A stretch of 8,184 nt of DNA from contig JAGLEA010000061.1 of NCBI GenBank assembly GCA_023145315.1, forward strand, positions 1 to 8,184. The letters run 5' to 3'. The position numbers and the translations under genes were made by a program. Below the pieces are notes generated by a model. It worked only from the letters and a program-made list of their open reading frames with translations. It was not told the DNA's origin and did not search any database. The DNA is from Psychrilyobacter sp. Its GTDB lineage: Bacteria > Fusobacteriota > Fusobacteriia > Fusobacteriales > Fusobacteriaceae. This document shows, one piece after another, positions 1 to 6,468 of the stretch (position 1 is its first letter; every line of letters starts with the position of its first letter).

Positions 1-356
1 CGTTTATTTATAGCTCCCTTTACTCCATTAGCTTGTAACATCTTATCAGCTGATACTGTTGATAGCCTCTCATCTATCTCTATGAATTCTAATTCAGGAA
101 TTTTTTTCACTAATTTTGCCATAAACTCCCTTACTTTTTCAGCTTGACGTTTTTCAGTTCCATCTAAACTTATAGGAATTCCTATAACTATAGTTTTAGT
201 CTCATATTCCGTACATAAAGCCTTTATTCTTTTAACAGCTTTAGTTTTTTTTCTGTCAATAACTTCTAAAGGTGTCGCTATCATACCCATTATGTCTGAT
301 TTTGCTACTCCTATTCTAACATCTCCAACGTCTAGTGACAAGTACTTTTTATACAT
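1..356 (-). CDS. ruvX: RuvX/YqgF-family RNase H-fold nuclease (putative Holliday junction resolvase / pre-16S rRNA nuclease), 3' end outside window
   Basis: The 118 complete codons visible begin MYKKYLSLDVGDVRIGVAKSD, which is the family's N-terminal strand and loop with the first catalytic Asp (D9) and the RIGVAxSD signature (residues 14-21). The middle motif IVIGIPISLDGT (56-67) and the second acidic motif DERLST (95-100) follow, in the normal order and spacing. Family members are about 140 residues long, so roughly 20 residues, including the third catalytic Asp, lie beyond the left edge. The ATG at 354-356 is chosen because a strong AGGAAGAGG lies 9 bases upstream and the conserved motif starts at once. 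In the family, YqgF of E. coli processes the 5' end of pre-16S rRNA, and other members act on branched DNA; which applies here cannot be told from sequence. The gene follows alaS by 16 bases, an arrangement also common in Firmicutes. No frameshift or missing motif is seen in the visible part. Confidence 0.93.
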   Translation of the reverse strand, partial: MYKKYLSLDVGDVRIGVAKSDIMGMIATPLEVIDRKKTKAVKRIKALCTEYETKTIVIGIPISLDGTEKRQAEKVREFMAKLVKKIPELEFIEIDERLSTVSADKMLQANGVKGAINK

Positions 357-365
357 AGTTTTATA

Positions 366-374
366 CCTCTTCCT
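366..374 (-). promoter_or_regulatory. Ribosome binding site of ruvX, overlapping the alaS stop codon
   Basis: On the minus strand AGGAAGAGG ends 9 bases before the ruvX ATG. Its first two bases are the last two of the alaS TAG stop (373-375). Ribosomes finishing alaS therefore cover this site, which suggests translational coupling (inference). Confidence 0.75.
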
Positions 375-3000
375 ATAATTTTTCTTCTAATAGTTTTTTT
401 GCAACTGCTAAAGCTTCTATTACTTTATCTCCATCTTTTCCACCAGCTTGTGCAAAATCAGGCCTTCCTCCACCGTTACCATTAGCAATTTTTGCTATTT
501 CACGAACTAGATCTCCTGCCTTTACCTTCCCCATAAGATCCTTTGTTACTCCTACAGCAAATACAGCTTTTCCATTATCTGTTCCTAAAACTACTACACA
601 ACTTCCTAATTTATCCTTGGCTTTATCTACTATTTCACGTAATCCACCTGCTTCCTTACCTTTAAAACTATGGATTAGTACTTTTACACCATTTATTTCT
701 TCTATATTGTCAAATAATGAATTTGCTTCATAAGTTGCTAATTTTGATTTTAAAACTTCTATCTCTTTAGTAGTGTTTTTTAAGTCTTCTACTATTTTTG
801 TTGCTTTTACTAATAAATGATCATGATATGGATCTGTTTTTAGAACCTTTGCTAGTGCAATAAATCCTCTCTCCATACTATTCATCATCTTATAACTTCC
901 AAATCCTGTTGTAGCTTCTACCCTTCTTACTCCCGCTGCTATTCCACCCTCTGTTAAGATATTAAATAATCCTATCTCACCAGTTCGTTCTACATGGATT
1001 CCACCACATAGTTCTGTTGAAAATCCTGGAACTTCTACTACTCTTACTTCTGAACCATATTTATCTCCAAATAGTGCAGTTGCACCCTTTACTTTGGCTT
1101 CATCCATACTCATTGTCGAGATATTTAGTGGTATATTTTTTGCTATCTCTATATTCACCAGTTTTTCTACTTTTTCTAATTGATCTCTAGTTACTCCTTC
1201 ATAATGGGAGAAATCAAACCTTAACCTATCTTTCGATACTAGTGACCCTGCTTGAGCTACATGATCTCCTAACACTATTTTTAATGCTCTATGTAGAAGA
1301 TGTGTTGCTGTATGATTTTTCTTTATATCATCTCTTCTCTCACGGTCTACTATTAGATCTAATTCTATTCCCTCTAGTAATTTTTCCTTTCCAGAGATTA
1401 TTTTAACTGTATGCATATATATTTCTTTTTGCTTTTTTACATCTAATACTTCTAACTCTATTCCCTCTCCTACTATCCTACCAATATCTGCTTTTTGCCC
1501 TCCTGATTCTGCATAGAATGGAGTTGTATCAAATATTAATACAGCTTTCTCATCTTCTAAGTTATTAACAAACATTAATTTTGATAATGATTCTAATGTA
1601 TCATAACCTAGAAAGTTTGTAGTTCCATTTTCATCGTAAAATCTTTCTATAAATTCATCTTGTCCTGCTTCTTTTACGATCTCTCTTGAAGATCTTGCTC
1701 TTTCTCTTTGTTCTTCCATTTTAGATAAATAATCTTCGTGTGAAATAGTCATATCTTCCTCTTCACATATTTCCTCTGTAAGTTCAAACGGAAATCCAAA
1801 TGTATCATATAATTTAAAAACTACACTGGCATCTAATATCTTTTTATTCTCTTGTTTTGCTTTCTTTATCTCATCAAAAGCTATTATTATACCTTGATCT
1901 AATGTAGTTGAAAACTTTTCTTCCTCTATTCTTATCATCTTTATAATATGATCTTTATTTTTTATTATCTCAGGATAAGCTATACCCATTAATTCGATTA
2001 CTGTATCTACCAATTTATATAGAAAATTCTGTTTGTTTCCTAATAATCTACCATGTCTAACAGCTCTTCTTAATATCCTTCTAAGAACATATCCCCTTCC
2101 CTCATTTGATGGTAGTATTCCGTCACTAATCATAAATGTAATTGCTCTAATATGATCCGATATTACTTTAAGTGAAAAATCTATTTTATCATCCTTACCA
2201 AATGTATATTTTGTATTTGTAAGTTCTCCTGATTTTTCTATTAGTGGTAAGATTAAGTCTGTTTCATAGTTGTTAGCTTTGTTTTGCACCATTGCTGCTA
2301 CTCTTTCTAATCCTGCACCTGTATCTATATTTTTCTTTGGTAAAGGCTCTAGAGTTCCATCTTTTAATCTATTGTATTCAGTAAATACTAAGTTCCATAT
2401 TTCGATAAATCTATCGTCTGTCCCTTCGTCACCTAATTTCGAATTTTCATCACCACCATACTCAGGACCTAGATCTACATGGATCTCAGAACAAGGACCA
2501 CATGATCCTACAGGACCTGCTGACCACCAGTTATCATCTTCTCCTAGCCTAACTAATCTTTCCATTGGTACACCTATCTTCTTATTCCATATCTCCTCTG
2601 TTTCATCATCAGTTGTAAATACAGATATCCATAGTTTTTCAGCATCTAGCTTTAATACTTCTGTGATAAATTCCCAAGACCAAGTTATAGCTTCCTCTTT
2701 AAAATAATCTCCAAATGAGAAGTTTCCTAACATCTCAAAAAAAGTATGATGTCTAGCAGTTCTACCTACATTTTCAAGGTCATTGGTTCTAATACATTTT
2801 TGATGTGTAACTACTCTAGGTGTAGGAGCTTCTTTTTGTCCTAAGAAATATGGCTTAAAGGGCACCATTCCAGCTACAGTTAGTAGAAGTGTTGGATCAT
2901 CAGGTATTAATGATGCACTTTCATAATGTTTATGTTTTTTTTCTTTAAAAAATTCTATAAATTTTTCTCTAATTTCATTCCCAGTTAGTATTTGATTCAT
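373..3000 (-). CDS. alaS: Alanyl-tRNA synthetase, complete
   Basis: This cytoplasmic class II synthetase joins alanine to tRNA-Ala using ATP. The 875-residue length is normal for bacteria and all domains are present. The catalytic core includes ENVGRTARHHTFFEMLGNF (76-94, motif 2 region), GSCGPCSEI (165-173) and GAGLERVAAM (228-237, motif 3). The tRNA-recognition helical region includes GYVLRRILRRAVRHGR (303-318). The editing domain, which removes mischarged Ser or Gly, has both halves of its metal site, HTATH (H563, H567) and CGGIH (C665, H669). A coiled-coil stretch lies near 730-760, and a C-terminal C-Ala (DHHA1) domain carries GNGGGRPDFAQAGG (841-854). The ATG is supported by GGAGGAGA just upstream and by the family-typical early residues LTGNEIREKFIEFF. 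The stop is TAG. The gene sits 22 bases after lptB and 16 before ruvX, so it is very probably co-transcribed. No T-box leader can fit in the 22-base gap, so any alanine-responsive control would act elsewhere. Confidence 0.98.
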   Translation of the reverse strand: MNQILTGNEIREKFIEFFKEKKHKHYESASLIPDDPTLLLTVAGMVPFKPYFLGQKEAPTPRVVTHQKCIRTNDLENVGRTARHHTFFEMLGNFSFGDYFKEEAITWSWEFITEVLKLDAEKLWISVFTTDDETEEIWNKKIGVPMERLVRLGEDDNWWSAGPVGSCGPCSEIHVDLGPEYGGDENSKLGDEGTDDRFIEIWNLVFTEYNRLKDGTLEPLPKKNIDTGAGLERVAAMVQNKANNYETDLILPLIEKSGELTNTKYTFGKDDKIDFSLKVISDHIRAITFMISDGILPSNEGRGYVLRRILRRAVRHGRLLGNKQNFLYKLVDTVIELMGIAYPEIIKNKDHIIKMIRIEEEKFSTTLDQGIIIAFDEIKKAKQENKKILDASVVFKLYDTFGFPFELTEEICEEEDMTISHEDYLSKMEEQRERARSSREIVKEAGQDEFIERFYDENGTTNFLGYDTLESLSKLMFVNNLEDEKAVLIFDTTPFYAESGGQKADIGRIVGEGIELEVLDVKKQKEIYMHTVKIISGKEKLLEGIELDLIVDRERRDDIKKNHTATHLLHRALKIVLGDHVAQAGSLVSKDRLRFDFSHYEGVTRDQLEKVEKLVNIEIAKNIPLNISTMSMDEAKVKGATALFGDKYGSEVRVVEVPGFSTELCGGIHVERTGEIGLFNILTEGGIAAGVRRVEATTGFGSYKMMNSMERGFIALAKVLKTDPYHDHLLVKATKIVEDLKNTTKEIEVLKSKLATYEANSLFDNIEEINGVKVLIHSFKGKEAGGLREIVDKAKDKLGSCVVVLGTDNGKAVFAVGVTKDLMGKVKAGDLVREIAKIANGNGGGRPDFAQAGGKDGDKVIEALAVAKKLLEEKL

Positions 3001-3003
3001 CTA

Positions 3004-3011
3004 TCTCCTCC
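3004..3011 (-). promoter_or_regulatory. Ribosome binding site of alaS
   Basis: GGAGGAGA on the minus strand, with GGAGG 6 bases before the alaS ATG. It is a near-ideal Shine-Dalgarno sequence, in keeping with a highly translated housekeeping gene, and it fixes the start at 3000. Confidence 0.75.
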
Positions 3012-3022
3012 GTGATTTTAAT

Positions 3023-3748
3023 TTAATCTAATTTAAATCCTTCTCCTAAATACATCTTCCTTGCTCTTTCATCATTTGCTATCTCTTGTGGTGATCCACT
3101 TACTAGCAGTTCTCCACTCGCCATAACATATGCTCTATCTGTAATCCCTAGGGTTTCTCTTACACTATGATCTGTGATTAGTATTCCTAGTCCTCTCTTC
3201 TTTAAATATCTTATTATCTCTTGAATATCTTCTACAGCTATTGGATCTACTCCAGCAAATGGTTCATCTAGTAATATGAAATCTGGATCATTTGCAATGG
3301 TTCGTGCTATTTCTACCCTTCTTCTTTCTCCACCAGATAACGAGTATCCCATTGATTTTTCAACATGAGTAAGTTTAAATTCCTCTAATAAATCATCTTT
3401 TTTCTTAATTCTTTCCTCTTTTGTTATATTTCTCATCTCTAATATTGCCATAATATTATCTTCTACACTTAGATCACGAAATATTGATGGTTCTTGAGCT
3501 AGATATCCTATTCCTAGATTGGCTCTCTTATACATAGGGTAACTAGTTATATCTTGTTCATTAAAGAATACGTGTCCTGATTCAGGCTTTACTATTCCTG
3601 TTATCATGTAAAAAGTTGTAGTTTTTCCAGCTCCATTAGGCCCTAATAGTCCTACAATTTCTCCCTTATGTACTTCTAAACTTATTCCATTTACAACTTT
3701 TCTTTTTTTATAACTTTTACATAGATTTTGAGCTATTATACTTTTCAA
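3023..3748 (-). CDS. lptB: LptB, ATPase subunit of the LPS export ABC transporter
   Basis: LptB is the cytoplasmic ATPase that works with the membrane proteins LptF and LptG to pull LPS from the inner membrane onto the periplasmic bridge. The 241 residues match the family's usual length. All ABC motifs are intact: Walker A GPNGAGKT (36-43), Q-loop YLAQEPSIFR (82-91), signature LSGGERRRVEIAR (137-149), Walker B FILLDEPFAGVDP (157-169, catalytic E162) and switch His in ITDHSVRETL (H194). LSGGERRR, DEPFAGVDPIAV and the C-terminal YLGEGF are typical of LptB rather than of the related LivF/LivG transporters. The start is TTG: the reading frame has a stop at 3764-3766 and no ATG before the Walker A region, and AAGGGGG lies 6 bases upstream. 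It begins 11 bases after the long LptC/LptA-like gene, which supports the LPS-transport reading of both. LptF, LptG and LptD are not in this window. Confidence 0.96.
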   Translation of the reverse strand: MKSIIAQNLCKSYKKRKVVNGISLEVHKGEIVGLLGPNGAGKTTTFYMITGIVKPESGHVFFNEQDITSYPMYKRANLGIGYLAQEPSIFRDLSVEDNIMAILEMRNITKEERIKKKDDLLEEFKLTHVEKSMGYSLSGGERRRVEIARTIANDPDFILLDEPFAGVDPIAVEDIQEIIRYLKKRGLGILITDHSVRETLGITDRAYVMASGELLVSGSPQEIANDERARKMYLGEGFKLD

Positions 3749-3754
3749 ATTATG

Positions 3755-3761
3755 CCCCCTT
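3755..3761 (-). promoter_or_regulatory. Ribosome binding site deciding the TTG start of lptB
   Basis: AAGGGGG on the minus strand, 6 bases before the TTG at 3746-3748. Its two A bases are part of the TAA stop of the upstream LptC/LptA-like gene (3760-3762). Stop, binding site and start are thus packed into 17 bases, suggesting that lptB translation follows on from the upstream gene. Confidence 0.75.
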
Positions 3762-6444
3762 ATTTATAATCTACACGTACATTACCTTTTGCGTTTAATA
3801 TTCCAGTTTCAATATTGTATTTTGTATAATCCGCTTCTATATGATTAGCTTCTGTATCTGCTACTACATTTTCACGAAGAATTACAATATCTTCCTTATT
3901 TCGTATTTGACCTTTATCAGATGTAGCAGTGGTTATCTTACCATCTTTATCCTTATCTCTAAATTTTACATTATTTATCAGATTAACTATTTCTGTATTC
4001 ATATCTATATCTGCAATTTCTGCTTCTACATCAGTTTGACCATCAATATTTAGCTTATTTCCGTGTCGTCCTAGAGCTAGATTTTTTATCATATCTATTT
4101 CCATATAATCAGATTTTAGTGTCATATCTTGATATTCATATATACCTTTTTCCTTTATTTCCATCCGTGATATAGCTAAATTACCACCTTTATTATCATA
4201 TAAAAATATTTTTGCTGTTTTTCCTCTTATTTTAACTGGTATTTTTTTCCCTGTTTTTTTATCTATATTATATGCTAATGCCCTTACATTTCCATTTAAA
4301 TCTACTTGCTTATTTTTCATGTCTGCATATACAAAATCACCATATAATTTTTCACCATTAGAAGAATTAATGGTAGTCTTTGTTGCAGTTGCTACCTCAT
4401 CCTCTGTGTTGCCTTTCATAGTTTTTCCATCCATAACATAGTCTGGATAATATATTTTATATGGTTTATGAGTTGATATATCATCTGTTAGAAATGAGTA
4501 TTCCACTTGACTTCCAACAAACTTCATTGTAGGAGTTTCTATGATAACATTTTCATCTAGTTGTACTACACTTCTATCTAGATAATAATTTACTATATTT
4601 CCACTAGCTTTTTTATCTCCACTAACACCATTAAAGTTTTTTGCGATTATTCTCTTATTTTTTATAGAATAAACACCATCATACATTGTCATCTTACCAT
4701 CTTTAGATATTGTTTTTATTTTGCCTGGAATATATACTTTTTCATCTGCAAAAACATATTTTCCACTATTAGCATAAGTTGTTGTACCTTCATTTGTTAT
4801 CTTCAAATTTCCAATGACTTCTACATAACTATTAGTATTAAATTTCCCGTGATCTCCAACCATCCTTGCACCTTTGGGTTCTGTTACTACCACCTTACTT
4901 TCTATCTCTCCTAACCCTGTTATAGAGTTATAAGTTAGGTTCGTTCCTGTGAGTATTTTATTTTCTTGTACTACTTTTATCTTTCCATTAGATATTAGAT
5001 CGCCACTAGTCATATTATATATAGCTTGTTGACCATAAAAAGTTGTTTTATCCTCTGGATTATAGATAGTATAACTTCCGTCTATATTCACTAATTTTGT
5101 CACATCATCTATATCTATTTTTTGACTAGTCAGAGTTGAACCACTATACTTTGCCTTGGCATCTCCTACAAATGAGTATTTTTTAGTAGCCATATTAAAG
5201 TCTACCTTATTAGCTTTTCCATCTACTTCTGGACTCTTAAAAGTTCCGTCTATGATTTTTCCTATTTTAGTTCCTTCATCATAGTAAAGTTCATGACCTA
5301 TACTCTCAAAATCTTTACCTTTATAATCATAGCTATTTAATAAATTAAACTTTTTTGTTTTTTCATTATAAGTAAAATCTTTTGTTAAAACTTTCATATC
5401 TGTATCTGTATATCTAACTAATTTTTCAGATGTCATATATAGATCATTTGTTTTGATGTTATAAGTTCCTATGTCTGCCAATAATAAGCTCGTTTCACCT
5501 TTTATTTTAATATTTCCACTCATGTCTAATAAGTTAGTTGTGCTATCATAGCTTCCGTTATCTGCTTCTATACTGTATTCACCATAAGTTCCATTTACAG
5601 GCCCTATAAAGTACATCTTATTTTCACTTGCTACATAATTTATTTTTTCGACTGTTAATCTTCCAGATGAAAATCCTACTACTACATCTTCTGAAATAGT
5701 AAAGTTTCCCGTTTCTTCATAATAAACAAAATCTTTGGCTCTTAAATTAGCGCCTTTGTAATATAAAACAAAGTCACCTTTTGAATGAATGATTCTTTTC
5801 TTACCATCATAAGTTATTTCTGTAAATAACCCTGATACCTCATCCATCTCTAGAGCTCCTAATTTTCGACCTCTAATCTTTATATTTTCTTTTAAATCTA
5901 ATATTTGCGTACTATTATTATAGTGTGCATAGTTACCACTAAGTTGCATATTTTTAGTCATAACTCTGATATCATCAGTTAGATTTAAATCATTTAATTT
6001 AGTATCCGTTACTATGGTATCACCATATAGCGTTATTCCCTTTTCCTCATTATAAGCCTTTACTTTATTACTAGCGTATATTTTTTCAGCTTTAGTATCA
6101 TAGTGAGCTTCGTTAGCTTCTAACTTCCATCCATTAGTCGCTATTCCCACTATATTATTATTAAGATACAAGTTATTAGTACTATCTACTTTTGCATCAT
6201 CTCCAGATAGTTTCATTCCATCAAATTTTGCAATTGCTTTTTCAAATAATCTTATATTTTTTTTCGTATCGTCTATTTGTTTATTTGCTTCTATATGATA
6301 TTTTTCTACATCATAAGAAACCCCACTAGTTATCATCTTATCTTCTGTATTCTTCTCCAGCACTTCTGGTTCTTTTATATAGTTAAAATAGATAAATACT
6401 ATAAAGAGTACTCCACCTAGGTAACGTAATATTTTTTTCAACAT
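3760..6444 (-). CDS. Giant LptC/LptA (OstA)-like periplasmic LPS-transport bridge protein, membrane anchored
   Basis: This 894-residue protein probably carries LPS across the periplasm. Residues 1-4 are MLKK and residues 5-21 (ILRYLGGVLFIVFIYFN) form one hydrophobic segment with no clear signal peptidase site, so it is likely an uncleaved inner-membrane anchor, as in LptC. A polar linker leads into YHIEANKQID (49-58) and then into beta repeats filling the rest. About 26 copies of a unit like xxY(N/D)xxTxxhxhxxNhxh recur roughly every 29 residues from residue 84 to the C-terminus, for example AHYDTKAEKIYASNKV (113) and GSYDSTTNLLDMSGNI (297). This is the pattern of OstA-type beta-jellyroll domains. 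E. coli LptC and LptA are each under 200 residues, so this is four to five times longer. The ATG follows AGGGGG at 5 bases. Placement directly before lptB mirrors the E. coli lptC-lptA-lptB order with one gene in place of two. A structural or adhesive role is a less likely alternative. The family is well supported; the role as sole bridge is inferred. Confidence 0.85.
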   Translation of the reverse strand: MLKKILRYLGGVLFIVFIYFNYIKEPEVLEKNTEDKMITSGVSYDVEKYHIEANKQIDDTKKNIRLFEKAIAKFDGMKLSGDDAKVDSTNNLYLNNNIVGIATNGWKLEANEAHYDTKAEKIYASNKVKAYNEEKGITLYGDTIVTDTKLNDLNLTDDIRVMTKNMQLSGNYAHYNNSTQILDLKENIKIRGRKLGALEMDEVSGLFTEITYDGKKRIIHSKGDFVLYYKGANLRAKDFVYYEETGNFTISEDVVVGFSSGRLTVEKINYVASENKMYFIGPVNGTYGEYSIEADNGSYDSTTNLLDMSGNIKIKGETSLLLADIGTYNIKTNDLYMTSEKLVRYTDTDMKVLTKDFTYNEKTKKFNLLNSYDYKGKDFESIGHELYYDEGTKIGKIIDGTFKSPEVDGKANKVDFNMATKKYSFVGDAKAKYSGSTLTSQKIDIDDVTKLVNIDGSYTIYNPEDKTTFYGQQAIYNMTSGDLISNGKIKVVQENKILTGTNLTYNSITGLGEIESKVVVTEPKGARMVGDHGKFNTNSYVEVIGNLKITNEGTTTYANSGKYVFADEKVYIPGKIKTISKDGKMTMYDGVYSIKNKRIIAKNFNGVSGDKKASGNIVNYYLDRSVVQLDENVIIETPTMKFVGSQVEYSFLTDDISTHKPYKIYYPDYVMDGKTMKGNTEDEVATATKTTINSSNGEKLYGDFVYADMKNKQVDLNGNVRALAYNIDKKTGKKIPVKIRGKTAKIFLYDNKGGNLAISRMEIKEKGIYEYQDMTLKSDYMEIDMIKNLALGRHGNKLNIDGQTDVEAEIADIDMNTEIVNLINNVKFRDKDKDGKITTATSDKGQIRNKEDIVILRENVVADTEANHIEADYTKYNIETGILNAKGNVRVDYK
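3769..6195 (-). repeat. Protein-level tandem repeat of about 29 residues (OstA/LptA-type beta units)
   Basis: Units read by eye begin near residues 84, 113, 144, 173, 209, 239, 268, 297, 326, 357, 386, 414, 443, 474, 503, 533, 561, 590, 618, 647, 704, 744, 779, 811, 845 and 874 of the encoded protein. Spacing is 28 to 31 residues over most of the length. It is wider or irregular near 173-239 (36 then 30), around 647-704 (one degenerate unit) and over 704-845. The copies are diverged at the DNA level, so this is an old protein repeat rather than a recent DNA duplication. Each unit holds a Tyr-Asn/Asp turn, a strand, often an Asn or Gly-Asn turn, and a second hydrophobic strand. Confidence 0.75.
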
Positions 6445-6449
6445 AATTA

Positions 6450-6455
6450 CCCCCT
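6450..6455 (-). promoter_or_regulatory. Ribosome binding site of the LptC/LptA-like gene
   Basis: AGGGGG on the minus strand, 5 bases before the ATG at 6442-6444, inside the 24-base gap after mutS. It supports this start, which is also where the membrane anchor begins. Confidence 0.7.
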
Positions 6456-6468
6456 ATATTAATATCAA

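Noticed and set aside
2270..2707. Plus-strand open frame of 145 codons opposite alaS
   Set aside because: It lies wholly inside the strongly conserved catalytic region of alaS on the other strand. Its translation is low-complexity Ser/Pro/Phe-rich, with no recognisable domain.
3841..4053. Plus-strand open frame of 70 codons opposite the 3' part of the LptC/LptA-like gene
   Set aside because: The translation is rich in Ile, Tyr, Phe and Cys, as expected from the complement of an AT-rich coding sequence, and it overlaps well-formed repeat units.
6445..6468. Possible promoter or terminator between mutS and the LptC/LptA-like gene
   Set aside because: The 24 bases hold only the ribosome binding site and an AT-rich stretch; no hairpin and no pair of promoter boxes can be supported.
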